Source of the DNA: Pradoshia eiseniae
GTDB taxonomy: Bacteria > Bacillota > Bacilli > Bacillales > Pradoshiaceae
Length of the DNA stretch: 64,000 nucleotides
Direction: 5' to 3'
Assembly: GCF_002946355.1 (NCBI RefSeq)
Contig: NZ_PKOZ01000003.1
Span: forward strand, 53,224 to 117,223
Part shown: piece by piece, positions 25,548-34,718 of the stretch
How the letters are laid out: each line of letters opens with the position of its first letter
Numbering within the stretch: the first letter of the stretch is position 1
Made by a program: the position numbers and the translations under genes
Notes under the pieces: generated by a model
The model's database searches: none
Seen by the model: only the letters and a program-made list of their open reading frames with translations
Told to the model about the DNA's origin: nothing

Positions 25548-26510
25548 TTATATTTGAGTGATATTGCTTAATATTTTTTCTTCAACTAATTTTGCGAGAT
25601 AATCAGGAACGGTTAAATACAATAGCCCATTTCCCACTAGTTTAGGAGAGTTTCCTAACGGGATTGTCCGCTTGATTAGCTGGGCATAAAGCTCCGGCTC
25701 CTTTAATTCACGCTCAAAGCTTTTATTGGCCAAAACCTTGATTAAAGCCATGGCGCCTGATACGTGCGGGGTAGCCATGGATGTGCCTGACAAAGTGGCA
25801 TATTTCCCGTTCAGATAGGTGGAGATAATTTTCTCGCCTGGTGCTACTAGATCAACTTCATTATTGGAATTCGTAAAAGGAGATGAATTCCGGTCCAAGT
25901 CAATTGCCCCGACGCAGATGACTTCATTATAGCAGCCTGGGTATCCTAATTCGTCAGTTGCATCATCTCCGTCTCCATCATTTCCGGCCGCGCAAACCAC
26001 GAGGATATTGTTCTTCAGCGCATTTTGAATAGCTTGGTGCAGCTCTGGAACATCCTCCGGGCCGCCTAATGACATGGAAATAACGTCAACTTTCTGTTCA
26101 ACCGCATAATTAATGCCATTAATAATCCACTCATATTGTCCAGATCCATTCTTATCAAGAACCTTGATGATGAGCAGGCTGGCTTCTGGCGCTACGCCAA
26201 CGACCCCCTTACCATCATCAATGGCAGCAATGGTTCCTGCCACGTGCGTTCCATGACCATTATAGTCCTCGTATTTATCCGGGTCTGCATTATCATCGGT
26301 AGTGAAGTTCCTTCCGCCTATGATACGCCCCTGCAAATCAGGATGGTCAGTATCAGCGCCCGTATCCAAGATGGCCACCTTGATGCCTGTTCCCTTGGTC
26401 TGTTTCCAGATTTCAGGTGCCTTGATTATCTCGATTCCTTTCGGCATTTCATTGGCAGCCTCGACTTCTTCAATTACCTGGTATGGTATAACTCGCATTT
26501 CTCGATTCAT
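25548..26510 (-). CDS. ispA: Intracellular serine protease IspA
   Basis: 320-aa subtilisin of the intracellular type, which degrades cytoplasmic proteins at the start of sporulation. There is no signal peptide. The short N-terminal propeptide MNREMRVIPYQV corresponds to the LIPY segment that keeps ISPs inactive until removed. The triad is Asp49 (LDTGAD), His86 (NGHGTH) and Ser244 (SGTSMATPH), with oxyanion Asn177 (AAGN). Start set at ATG 26510 after GGAGGGAAGAGC. A BsuPI-type inhibitor domain occurs in a lipoprotein encoded at 53.9 kb, not next to it. Confidence 0.95.
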   Translation of the reverse strand: MNREMRVIPYQVIEEVEAANEMPKGIEIIKAPEIWKQTKGTGIKVAILDTGADTDHPDLQGRIIGGRNFTTDDNADPDKYEDYNGHGTHVAGTIAAIDDGKGVVGVAPEASLLIIKVLDKNGSGQYEWIINGINYAVEQKVDVISMSLGGPEDVPELHQAIQNALKNNILVVCAAGNDGDGDDATDELGYPGCYNEVICVGAIDLDRNSSPFTNSNNEVDLVAPGEKIISTYLNGKYATLSGTSMATPHVSGAMALIKVLANKSFERELKEPELYAQLIKRTIPLGNSPKLVGNGLLYLTVPDYLAKLVEEKILSNITQI

Positions 26511-26637
26511 GCTCTTCCCTCCTATTGGATTAACATCATAAAGCAATGGAGATAACCATATTTTAACAATTTTTACCATCAGATAAAAGATACATTAGCA
26601 CTGATTTTTATTTAAAGAGTGATTTTTTTGCATCCAT

Positions 26638-27306
26638 TTATGTACTTACACATGAGAAGCTCTCGAATAATAGAGACAGCTCATCAGTTGACTTAGCCAG
26701 AAAACAAGGCTTTGAATGCTTTAGTTCCGCTTCAGAACCATATCCGTATAGGACGGCAATTGAATCAATGCCAGCTTTTTGAGCACCAATGATATCATGC
26801 ATACGGTCCCCCACCATAATGAAATCAGAGGGCAATACTTGAGGATAGATGTTTATGATATGTCCGATGATTTCAGCCTTATTGGAACGGTCACCATTCA
26901 AGTGACTTCCTATGATCCGGTCAAAATAGTGATCTAATCCAAAATGGGTCATAATTCGTTCAGCAAAGATGGTCGGCTTGGAAGTAGCGATAACAAGAAT
27001 ATAGCCTTTATTGATTAACAGGCTCAGTAGTTGTCTTATCCCAGGATATAGTTCATTTTCATAGATTCCTTGGTCTGTATACCGCTCACGATAGTAAGTG
27101 ATTGCCCTTTGGGCGTCCAGTTTATTCATATGAAACATTTGCTCGAAGGATTCCTGAAGAGGCGGGCCGATAAATGCTCTTAGTTGATGAAGACTTGGCG
27201 ACTCAAATCCCATCTTGCTGAGTGCATACTGAACAGACTGACTTATTCCCCAGAACGGGTCGGTGAGCGTTCCGTCTAAATCAAATAGGATTACTTTATA
27301 CCTCAT
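26638..27306 (-). CDS. HAD family phosphatase (phosphoglycolate phosphatase-like)
   Basis: 222-aa HAD subfamily IA hydrolase. Motif I is FDLDGTLTD with nucleophile Asp9 and Asp11, motif II is ATSKP, motif III the Lys in RSNKAEI, and motif IV GDRMHD. The cap is the alpha-helical C1 type. It follows the NagB-like gene by 22 nt on the same strand, so the pair probably forms an operon acting on sugar phosphates. The exact substrate is unknown; pyrophosphatase (PpaX) or 5'-nucleotidase activity is also possible. Confidence 0.85.
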   Translation of the reverse strand: MRYKVILFDLDGTLTDPFWGISQSVQYALSKMGFESPSLHQLRAFIGPPLQESFEQMFHMNKLDAQRAITYYRERYTDQGIYENELYPGIRQLLSLLINKGYILVIATSKPTIFAERIMTHFGLDHYFDRIIGSHLNGDRSNKAEIIGHIINIYPQVLPSDFIMVGDRMHDIIGAQKAGIDSIAVLYGYGSEAELKHSKPCFLAKSTDELSLLFESFSCVST

Positions 27307-27328
27307 ATTCTATTCCCCCGCATGAAAG

Positions 27329-28060
27329 TTAAAATATCCGCAACAGGCTGCCTGCCTCACGGTCTAGCAAGAATGTTGTGTTTCGGTGAAGCTTTAAGGC
27401 ATTCGCCGGCATCTGCGGGTCAAAGCTCTCATTCACGGTTCTCCTGATAATCTTTGCCTTGTCCAAACCGTTGGCCAGAATAAAGATTTCCCGTGCACCC
27501 AATAAATGCTTGATGCCTAATGTATATGCTTTTGTTAAAGGTCCGTCCTTTCTCACAAGCCTTTGTCCAAATAACCTGGTATTTGCGCCAAGCTCGGATA
27601 TATGCGAATAGGCTGCAAACGAACTGCCTGGTTCATTAATGCCTATATGACCATTCGTCCCAATACCGAGAATCACTAAATCAAGGCCTCCCTGCTCAAA
27701 AATGAATTCGTCCATTTTTTGGCATTCTTCGTATGGATTGGAGGATTTCCCGTTAAATAAATATACTTGCCGATTTGGCACCTTTATCTTTGACAAGAAA
27801 GCATTGTATAAAAAGTACTGACAGCTTTCACGTTTAGCAGGATGAGCCCCCACCCATTCAAATAGACCAACAAACCGACAACGAGAGAAATCCACTCGTC
27901 CTTCCTTAGCATAGTCTACAAGAATTTCTAATAATCTTACATGTGTATAACCCATTGGAAGACAAATAAACAAGTCCGGTTTTTCATGAACCTCCTGCAC
28001 AATAATTTCAGCGGCTGAGTAAGACATTTCTTCATAATTTTGAAAGATGGCATAGTTCAT
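27329..28060 (-). CDS. NagB-like protein (glucosamine-6-phosphate deaminase family) with altered active site
   Basis: 243-aa member of the NagB/6-phosphogluconolactonase superfamily, with the family ending FLLDREAGSLLR. The catalytic loop GIGTNGHIGINEPGSSF keeps His138 and Glu143, and Asn136 as in B. subtilis NagB. But the segment LDEYVGL, whose Asp is the enolisation base (Asp72 in E. coli), is replaced by LFEWVGA with Phe67, and the phosphate loop GLATGGTP reads CLPMGYTH. It may therefore not be a deaminase; it could isomerise or bind a related sugar phosphate. First gene of an operon with the HAD phosphatase. Confidence 0.8.
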   Translation of the reverse strand: MNYAIFQNYEEMSYSAAEIIVQEVHEKPDLFICLPMGYTHVRLLEILVDYAKEGRVDFSRCRFVGLFEWVGAHPAKRESCQYFLYNAFLSKIKVPNRQVYLFNGKSSNPYEECQKMDEFIFEQGGLDLVILGIGTNGHIGINEPGSSFAAYSHISELGANTRLFGQRLVRKDGPLTKAYTLGIKHLLGAREIFILANGLDKAKIIRRTVNESFDPQMPANALKLHRNTTFLLDREAGSLLRIF

Positions 28061-28459
28061 TCCTTCTTAGTACTCCTTCCGACCTTGACCTTTAGTTTTC
28101 CTAATGAATGAACAACGGTTTAAATTTCAATTGGAGCCAAATCTGGTAGGTGAGAAAAAACATGGAGTATGACAGAAGAGCAAAGAAAGAGAGAAGATAA
28201 GTAAAATGAGCATGAACAAGAATTTCTGAATGATAATTCATTCAGTAGATAAAACTCCTTTTCCCATAATACAATGACTTTTCCACATTAAGCAAGTGAA
28301 TTATCTGAAATTTTAGGTAAATATTCGCTTGTTTTCAGATAATATAGGAGAGAATGTTTTCCCCCTATACAAGAAATGATGTTAAACAGCCTATTCATAC
28401 ATGAATCTCCATACTTTGCAGCAATATACGCTTTTATCGTACAAAAGCTTCCTAGGTAT
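28061..28459. other. 399-nt spacer with two inverted repeats, no gene seen
   Basis: AT-rich region serving as upstream DNA of the nagB-like operon. CTGAATGA/TCATTCAG (28226-28245) and TTATCTGAAA/TTTCAGATAA (28301-28342) are inverted repeats. No convincing short gene was found on either strand. Confidence 0.5.
28299..28313. promoter_or_regulatory. CodY-box-like sequence upstream of the nagB-like operon
   Basis: AATTATCTGAAATTT matches AATTTTCWGAAAATT with two mismatches, and a weaker second copy (four mismatches) lies about 30 nt away as the other arm of an inverted repeat. The distance to the operon start, about 240 nt, is large, so this is tentative. Confidence 0.3.
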
Positions 28460-29422
28460 TTAGAAACCTTCCTCCTCCATTTTATTCCTATTGGTTTTCA
28501 CAGCAAGTGTTCCATAGCTATGTAACGCCATTCCTGCCATAACTACGGCGATTCCAAAAAGCGAAATAAGAGAAGGAAAAGCAGCCGAAAGGAAGATCAC
28601 TTCTCCTCCAAGGGCGAAGATGAGCTCCATCGATTGAGTCGCTTCCACGGCGGCAAGCTTCTTCAAATCTTTGCGAATCAAATCGGTTGCCTTAAAAAAT
28701 AAAACAGTTGCTATAATGCCGGAAGTGATGGCGACCGTCAAGGATTGCAAGCTCTGCATTCCGCTCGGTCTTCCCTCAGTCATCAGCGCAATAAGAGCTA
28801 ATAACAGCCAAAGAGGCATACTGGCAATGGTCATTCCCAATACACGCTGAAAAGCATTCAATCGTCCGTTTGTCAGTTCCATCATCTTGCGATTGCCTAG
28901 CGGATACGCGAATGCCGCAACCATTATTGGCAGGAAGCCAAGCAAGAACTCATGCATTGGCAGTCCATTCATCGCATCAGCCTGCATAATGAACACACCC
29001 ACTAATATAATGAGGGAGAAGCCCAATTCTTTAAACGGTATCCCTTGCCTTTCTTTAAACGGATCATTCGATCTCATGAAAATCGGTACCAGCAATGTCC
29101 CTGCAATGATTGTCATTTGCCATGAACCAGCAATCAGCCAGCCCGGAGAATAAATTGTAGCAAAGCATAAAGGGGCATAGAATAAACCAAAACCAACTAA
29201 GCTCCATAGCAGCCATGCTTTTGGATTTTCCTTCATTACCTGCCATAAATCCTTCAGCTGCCTGTTCATGCATACGATGATTAACAGAAAAGGAATCATG
29301 AAGAAATAGCGTAAAGATGCGCTCCATAACCAGCTTCCTCCGCCTAATTCCATCGAACGGTTTAATACAAATGTGAACGCAAAAAAGAATGCCGAACAAA
29401 CACCTAATAAGATTGCGCGCAT
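28460..29422 (-). CDS. EmrE-type multidrug resistance efflux transporter family protein
   Basis: 320-aa protein with about ten predicted spans, organised as two DMT-like halves. It fits the multidrug resistance efflux transporter (EmrE, PF13536) group seen in Bacillus: FFFAFTFVLNRSMELGGGSW at the N-terminus and ATQSMELIFALGGEVIF in the second half. The substrate is unknown and the drug-resistance label is by family only. AAGGAGTGATGATG lies before the start. Confidence 0.75.
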   Translation of the reverse strand: MRAILLGVCSAFFFAFTFVLNRSMELGGGSWLWSASLRYFFMIPFLLIIVCMNRQLKDLWQVMKENPKAWLLWSLVGFGLFYAPLCFATIYSPGWLIAGSWQMTIIAGTLLVPIFMRSNDPFKERQGIPFKELGFSLIILVGVFIMQADAMNGLPMHEFLLGFLPIMVAAFAYPLGNRKMMELTNGRLNAFQRVLGMTIASMPLWLLLALIALMTEGRPSGMQSLQSLTVAITSGIIATVLFFKATDLIRKDLKKLAAVEATQSMELIFALGGEVIFLSAAFPSLISLFGIAVVMAGMALHSYGTLAVKTNRNKMEEEGF

Positions 29423-29607
29423 TCATCATCACTCCTTTCTTCTTTACGTACAGGGCAGATTTACATAAGAACTTTTATTATTGTTTGCAAGTAAACTATT
29501 TATATCCTATCTATTCATATCGTAAAACTCTTTTTCTTCTCAAAGACTCCCTTTAAAGCTAGAATGAATTGGACTAAATACTAAATCCTATAGAGGAGAC
29601 TTTCATC

Positions 29608-30972
29608 TTGAAAACTGATAAACTACATCAACAATCCTTATATTCTATTTCCTGGCCGCTATTTATTGAACTGTCCCTGCATATGGGCATGGGTTTTCTG
29701 GCAACCTTGATGCTCGGATTTTACTCAGATTATGCAGCGGCAGGCGTTGGTGTGGCAAACCAGCTCATGAGCATGTTCATTCTCCTATTTAATATGACCG
29801 CCATTGGAGCCATGATCTTAATTGGCCATCGAATCGGCGCTTTAGAATATAAACAAGCACATCAGCTGGCTCGTTCTGCATTAGCGATTAATTTCTGGCT
29901 TGGTATCATCTTATCTATCCTTATGCTTTTATTCGGGAACTATCTTCTGCGTTTATTTGATGTCAGTGATCAGGTTTTTACGTATGCGTCCCTTTTCATC
30001 AAGATTGTCGGTCTTTCCTTATGCCTGGAAAGTATATCGCTCGTTCTTGGTGCCATACTTCGCAGTCATGGCCATACGAAGGAGCCGATGTATGTTTCCT
30101 TGCTGATGAATTTGATCAGCACAATCGGTTATGTGATTTGTATTTTTGGTCTCTTTGGCCTTCCAGTTACAGGTGTAGCCGGTGTATCATGGACCATTAT
30201 CATTGCTCGGGCAATCGCGGTTGCCGCTCTCTTTTTGATTGTGGCAAAGGAGCTTTCAATAAGATTCAAATGGGTTGACCTCATCCGCATTGACATGCAA
30301 GATACGAAGCGCTTATTTGAGATCGGCGTTCCTTCTGCCGGCGAAAATCTTTCTTATAACTTCTCTCAACTCATTGTCACTGGCATTATTGCGACATTTG
30401 GCGATGCTTCATTAACGGCAAGGGTCTATTTAATGAATATTAACATGCTCTGCTATTTATTCAGCATCGCCATTGGAGAAGGTACACAGCTGCTTGTCGC
30501 GCGCTATATTGGGGCAGGAGAATTCACCAAGGCATGGAAGCGCGGACTTAAAACAGTTAAACTTGCTGTCTTTGCCTCAACATCTGTTTCGCTGACCCTG
30601 GCTCTAATCGGAGAGCCGCTGATCGACATGTTCAGTTCCGATGCTGCCATTGTGGCCATTGCGGTTCCAGTTTTGTGGGCCATTGCTTTTGTTGAACCAG
30701 GAAGAGCGATCAATATCGTGTTAATGAGCTCATTGAAATCTGCCGGAGACGTCAGATTCCCGGTCATCATCGGCATCTTCTCCATGTGGCTTATCTCCGT
30801 CGCATTCGGTTATGTATTAGGCCTCACATTCGGTCTTGGCTTATTAGGTGTATGGATGGCTCAAGGTGTTGATGAGTGGTTCAGGGCATTATTTGCGGTA
30901 AAGAGATGGAACAGCCGTCCATGGGAACGGAAGTTTGCCAGCAAATTCAATGTGAAAATGAAGACATCCTGA
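29608..30972 (+). CDS. MATE family efflux transporter
   Basis: 454-aa transporter with twelve predicted spans in two halves of the MATE type, probably driven by sodium or protons. Characteristic stretches are QSLYSISWPLFIELSLHMG at the N-terminus and GVPSAGENLSYNFSQLIVTG opening the second half. The start is TTG at 29608, with GAGGAG 10-15 nt upstream. It is divergent from the EmrE-type gene and stands alone. Substrate unknown. Confidence 0.88.
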   Translation: MKTDKLHQQSLYSISWPLFIELSLHMGMGFLATLMLGFYSDYAAAGVGVANQLMSMFILLFNMTAIGAMILIGHRIGALEYKQAHQLARSALAINFWLGIILSILMLLFGNYLLRLFDVSDQVFTYASLFIKIVGLSLCLESISLVLGAILRSHGHTKEPMYVSLLMNLISTIGYVICIFGLFGLPVTGVAGVSWTIIIARAIAVAALFLIVAKELSIRFKWVDLIRIDMQDTKRLFEIGVPSAGENLSYNFSQLIVTGIIATFGDASLTARVYLMNINMLCYLFSIAIGEGTQLLVARYIGAGEFTKAWKRGLKTVKLAVFASTSVSLTLALIGEPLIDMFSSDAAIVAIAVPVLWAIAFVEPGRAINIVLMSSLKSAGDVRFPVIIGIFSMWLISVAFGYVLGLTFGLGLLGVWMAQGVDEWFRALFAVKRWNSRPWERKFASKFNVKMKTS

Positions 30973-31005
30973 ATGGATTCCTTTCTTGCTTCCGTGTTAT
31001 TTCTT

Positions 31006-31542
31006 TTATCCATTCCCATTTATTAACGAATACAAATAGGCATCATGCGGTTTCCCATTTTGGCACATATAGCTCCTTAGAATCCCTTCTCGTTGAAAGC
31101 CCTGGTTTAACAATAAACGGCTCGAGGCCTCATTTTCCAAATATACAACCGCTCCAATGCGCGTGAGCTCGAGCTGCTGTTTAAATCCATACGACAGAAC
31201 GGAAGCGAGAGATTCTGAAGCATATCCTAGTCCCCAATAATCCGGGTGGAGCTCATAGCCTACCTCTGCCCGCTTATGCTTCATCACTAAAGCATTCAAG
31301 CCAATCGTTCCTATTAACTCATTTGTCTCCTTTCTTTCAATGCCCCATCTCACACCTCTTTTCTCATGGAAATTTCGAGCGAAGAAATGAATGATATCCT
31401 TCGCTTCCTCCACCCTTGTCATTTTGTCCTGGCCGTAATAGCGGATAACCAGCTCATTTGAAAAGCATGCAAGGACTCGTTCTGCATCATTGACTGTCAA
31501 TTCTCTTAACCTTAGCCGCTCTGTTTCTAATTGCGGAAACAT
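31006..31542 (-). CDS. GNAT family N-acetyltransferase (RimJ/RimL type)
   Basis: 178-aa acetyltransferase of the RimJ/RimL group. The opening LETERLRLREL and the acetyl-CoA loop PDYWGLGYASESL are diagnostic, with the distal LENEASSRLLLNQGFQ segment. Start at ATG 31542, which has AAGGGGGTG upstream; a GTG nine bases earlier falls in the ribosome site. The acceptor is unknown; relatives modify ribosomal protein N-termini or small amines. Confidence 0.85.
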   Translation of the reverse strand: MFPQLETERLRLRELTVNDAERVLACFSNELVIRYYGQDKMTRVEEAKDIIHFFARNFHEKRGVRWGIERKETNELIGTIGLNALVMKHKRAEVGYELHPDYWGLGYASESLASVLSYGFKQQLELTRIGAVVYLENEASSRLLLNQGFQREGILRSYMCQNGKPHDAYLYSLINGNG

Positions 31543-31719
31543 GCGGAACACCCCCTTATATTTCTTCTATCACTTTCAGGTGAACTCTAGTGAGATAATG
31601 TCCCCCATCCTCTTTCTGATAAAATAGGAATAATCAGCCGCCGCACTTCTTGATACTATTCCTTATCTCCAAATACTATTTCTCCTTTTTCGCCGTATTC
31701 TCCTGTACATCTTCCAGAA

Positions 31720-31760
31720 AAATAAAAACGCACTAGTCCGTTGTGAAAGGACTAGTGCGT
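31720..31760 (-). terminator. Terminator after katE
   Basis: On the minus strand ACGCACTAGTCC and GGACTAGTGCGT make a 12-bp stem followed by TTTTTATTTTT, 8 nt after the stop. Confidence 0.92.
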
Positions 31761-31767
31761 ATATTCC

Positions 31768-33831
31768 TTATATTTGTCTTTCCCAGTGGCGATGCTTGGC
31801 AACAGCTTGGATGAAGGCTTCTATCGAATCATCGATGTTAACCGTATTGTCAGAAGTAATCACACCTGCAGCTGCCTTCTCTGATTCCATAAGGAATGCC
31901 TGCATTAGAGCTGCTCCTTCCTTTGGCGCTCCAATAGCCTTATAGTGATTGAATGCATTCATCAAGAACTCATTAACCTTTTTGTTCTTCTTCAATGCAT
32001 CTACGCTTTCTTGGCCGGTTGCGATATAAACTGCATCATAGAGAACAGAATCAGCTGTCAGGAAGGTTTGGTCGACCTTCAATTCAGCTCCATTTGCACT
32101 CTTGATCTTCCCTTGGTGTTCACTCACGATTTCCGCCATCATTCCTGCTTGTTCAAAGGCCTTTAAGACGTTCATCAGATCTTCGCCATCAAAGCCGTTA
32201 TGAACCAAGATAGCCACCTTTCTCGTTTGCGCACTCATTGGTGTATTAAGCTGGCTAAGAGCCGGAGACTGGTCAGTGACCGTTGATTCTTTTTCCTTCT
32301 CTGGAACTTCAAGCCCTAGCCCTATCGCTATTTGCTCGGCAAGGAAGTGATCAACATTCGCATACATATCCACGACTTGCTGCTGGATTTCCTTGTTAAG
32401 ACATTTGCCAAGCTCGAACTGGAAGGCTTCAATAATATGCTGCTTCTCTGGCATAGACATACTGTTCCAGAATAGTTTAGCTTGGCTATAATGATCCATA
32501 AAGCTGTCACTGCGCTTTCTCACCTTATGTCCTTCTACTTTTTCTTGGTAATGAGTATATCCGCCTTCCTCCGGGGATGCCGGTGCCGGTGAATTATTAG
32601 CGAGCCCATTCTTATGATAGCTGACCTGCCCTTGGTCAATTCTCATCTGATGGTATCCATCACGCTGATGATTATGCACTGGAGATACCGGGCGGTTGAT
32701 CGGAATCTGCTGGAAGTTCGGACCGCCAAGACGAAGGAGCTGTGTATCCGTATAGGAGAATAAACGTCCCTGCAATAATGGGTCATTCGTGAAGTCAATA
32801 CCAGGAACGACATGGCCAATATGGAAGGCAGCCTGCTCCGTTTCGGCAAAAACATTATCCACATTCTTATCTAGGGTCATTTTCCCAATGCGATGCACTG
32901 GAACAAGCTCCTCCGGCCAAATCTTTGTCGGGTCTAGCACATCAAAGTCAAAGTTGAATTCATCCTCTTCCTTGATGATTTGAATGCCTAATTCATATTC
33001 CGGGTAATTCCCAAGTTCAATCGCTTCATATAAGTCACGACGATGGAAATCCGGGTCCTTCCCCGCAATCTTCTGTGCTTCATCCCAGACAAGGGAATGA
33101 ACACCTAGGAGGGGCTTCCAATGGAATTTCACGAAATGGGCAATTCCCTCTGCATTAACCAATCGGAAAGTATGGACACCGAATCCCTCCATCATCCGAT
33201 AGCTGCGAGGAATACCCCTGTCTGAATTGGTCCATAACACCATATGGGCCGACTCCGTATTATTCACGATGAAATCATAAAAGGTATCATGAGCAGTTGC
33301 TGCCTGAGGCATTTCATTATGCGGCTCCGGCTTGAAGGAATGGACAAGATCCGGGAATTTGATTGCATCCTGGATGAAGAATACCGGGATGTTATTTCCG
33401 ACTAAATCAAAGTTCCCCTCATCTGTATAGAATTTCGTCGCAAACCCGCGCGCATCCCGAACAGAATCAGCAGAACCCCTTGAACCAGCCACAGTGGAGA
33501 AGCGGACAAAGACAGGCGTTTTCTTAGACGGTTCTTGCAGGAAATCTGCCTTCGTCCATTTAGCCATCGATTCATAAACTTGGAAGTATCCATGAGCGCC
33601 AAAGCCTCTGGCATGGACAATCCTTTCTGGAATTCGCTCATGATCGAAATGCGTCATCTTTTCCCTGAAATGAAAATCTTCCATCAATGTTGGCCCTCGT
33701 TCTCCAGCCTTTAAGGAATGCTCATCCTCAGACACTCGGACACCATGATTCGTCGTCAGCTTTTTCCCGTCATTATTAATGCGATATTCCTCTAATTGCT
33801 CATCCTTTTTATTGTCTGCCACGTTCATCAT
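31768..33831 (-). CDS. katE: Large-subunit catalase KatE (HPII type)
   Basis: 687-aa monofunctional haem catalase that removes hydrogen peroxide. The catalytic His is His73 (IVHARGFGAHGYF), the distal Asn is in FDLVGNNIPVFF, and the haem-ligand Tyr is in FSYTDTQLLRLG. The last 160 residues form the DJ-1/PfpI-like flavodoxin domain found only in large-subunit catalases (KVAILVHNGFDGEDLMNVLK). It closely follows B. subtilis KatE, a SigB-controlled general-stress catalase, and a near-perfect SigB promoter lies upstream. GGAAGG lies before the tandem ATG start. Confidence 0.95.
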   Translation of the reverse strand: MMNVADNKKDEQLEEYRINNDGKKLTTNHGVRVSEDEHSLKAGERGPTLMEDFHFREKMTHFDHERIPERIVHARGFGAHGYFQVYESMAKWTKADFLQEPSKKTPVFVRFSTVAGSRGSADSVRDARGFATKFYTDEGNFDLVGNNIPVFFIQDAIKFPDLVHSFKPEPHNEMPQAATAHDTFYDFIVNNTESAHMVLWTNSDRGIPRSYRMMEGFGVHTFRLVNAEGIAHFVKFHWKPLLGVHSLVWDEAQKIAGKDPDFHRRDLYEAIELGNYPEYELGIQIIKEEDEFNFDFDVLDPTKIWPEELVPVHRIGKMTLDKNVDNVFAETEQAAFHIGHVVPGIDFTNDPLLQGRLFSYTDTQLLRLGGPNFQQIPINRPVSPVHNHQRDGYHQMRIDQGQVSYHKNGLANNSPAPASPEEGGYTHYQEKVEGHKVRKRSDSFMDHYSQAKLFWNSMSMPEKQHIIEAFQFELGKCLNKEIQQQVVDMYANVDHFLAEQIAIGLGLEVPEKEKESTVTDQSPALSQLNTPMSAQTRKVAILVHNGFDGEDLMNVLKAFEQAGMMAEIVSEHQGKIKSANGAELKVDQTFLTADSVLYDAVYIATGQESVDALKKNKKVNEFLMNAFNHYKAIGAPKEGAALMQAFLMESEKAAAGVITSDNTVNIDDSIEAFIQAVAKHRHWERQI

Positions 33832-33905
33832 CCTTCCATTATGATATTATCGAAAACTAGAACTATGTAAGAACTTTCGGTATATAGTTTTCTCTCTACT
33901 TTGAT

Positions 33906-33930
33906 GTACCCTTGCCTATTTTTGTTAAAC
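33906..33930 (-). promoter_or_regulatory. SigB promoter of katE
   Basis: On the minus strand GTTTAA, a 13-nt spacer and GGGTAC match the SigB consensus GTTTAA-N12-15-GGGWAW in all but the last -10 base. The predicted transcript leader before the katE start is about 68 nt. katE is a known SigB target in B. subtilis. Confidence 0.85.
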
Positions 33931-33968
33931 TGTGCCAAACGGCCTAGCATTTTATCATCTGGGTATAG

Positions 33969-33997
33969 AAAAAGAGCATCCTGTTATTGGGATGCTC
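33969..33997 (-). terminator. Terminator after the YvrJ-family gene
   Basis: On the minus strand GAGCATCC pairs with GGATGCTC (one bulged base allowed), followed by TTTTTC, 16 nt after the stop. Confidence 0.85.
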
Positions 33998-34012
33998 CCT
34001 GCCAATCAATCG

Positions 34013-34162
34013 TTATTTCTTCATTAACTCACTTAACAGCACTGGTAATGACTGAATAGACATATTGAGCGCTTCAAGCTTGCCTTCTATCCTGTATAAT
34101 AAATAAATAGTGACAACGATTGGAAAGCCAACATCCTTTATAAACAGCAATAATTCGTCCAC
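34013..34162 (-). CDS. YvrJ family protein
   Basis: 49-aa protein too short for usual gene calling. It begins at GTG 34162 with AAAGGAGG upstream and reads MDELLLFIKDVGFPIVVTIY, then LLYRIEGKLEALN, the YvrJ-family pattern: one membrane span followed by a short amphipathic helix. It is the third gene of the DUF1659-DUF2922-YvrJ set. Function unknown. Confidence 0.8.
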   Translation of the reverse strand: MDELLLFIKDVGFPIVVTIYLLYRIEGKLEALNMSIQSLPVLLSELMKK

Positions 34163-34191
34163 TGAAGTAGCCTCCTTTCCTATCCCTCGTT

Positions 34192-34228
34192 GGAAAAAGA
34201 GAAGCTAACCCCAAATTGGATTAGCTTC
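34192..34228 (-). terminator. Terminator-like hairpin between DUF2922 and YvrJ genes
   Basis: On the minus strand GAAGCTAA and TTAGCTTC form an 8-bp stem followed by TCTTTTTCC. It would reduce read-through from the DUF2922 gene into the YvrJ gene. Confidence 0.75.
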
Positions 34229-34239
34229 CCCTACTGCCA

Positions 34240-34458
34240 TCAAGAAAATAAATAGCTTGTTTTAGTCGTTTCAACCAATCGTGCTTCTTTAGCAGCTACA
34301 TATGGACCTGCATTATTTTTAAAGGCCTGTGAGGCAATGATTTCATTCATTGCAGCACGTACGGCAGCCTCATTTACAGGCTCAATAGGATCTTCAATCT
34401 GTATTTTCGCTGTCTTTTCATCAGCCGTGACAAAGTATAATTCTAGTACCTTATCCAT
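34240..34458 (-). CDS. DUF2922 family protein
   Basis: 72-aa protein matching DUF2922 (MDKVLELYFVTADEKTAKIQ, then DPIEPVNEAAVRAAMNEIIA). A ribosome site AAAGGAGTGG precedes the ATG. It follows the DUF1659 gene by 41 nt. The pair is widespread in Bacillaceae, usually together, with no known function. Confidence 0.85.
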   Translation of the reverse strand: MDKVLELYFVTADEKTAKIQIEDPIEPVNEAAVRAAMNEIIASQAFKNNAGPYVAAKEARLVETTKTSYLFS

Positions 34459-34499
34459 TTACTCCACTCCTTTCAATTGTTTTGTTCACTGCTTTTTGC

Positions 34500-34718
34500 T
34501 TAAGATTCAAGACCCCAGGTATCGAGCCTCTTGACACCGATTGCCGAGTGCTTTTGCAGTGATACAATTGCATCTGCGCACCGCTTCAAGGCACTGCCGC
34601 CAACCCCATTGTTCATGTTGGAAAAGGTTTTCTTCTTCGTGATCGGCTTGCCAAGTGCATCGATTCCGACCGCGAACTCAATTTGCAATTTCGTCACTTC
34701 CAAGAATTGTTCATTCAT
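34500..34718 (-). CDS. DUF1659 family protein
   Basis: 72-aa protein matching DUF1659, containing IEFAVGIDALGKPITKKKTF and an Ala/Ser-rich helix (ALKRCADAIVSLQKH). GGGAGGTGAG lies before the ATG. First gene of the three-gene set with DUF2922 and YvrJ. Predicted small alpha/beta protein; function unknown. Confidence 0.85.
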   Translation of the reverse strand: MNEQFLEVTKLQIEFAVGIDALGKPITKKKTFSNMNNGVGGSALKRCADAIVSLQKHSAIGVKRLDTWGLES

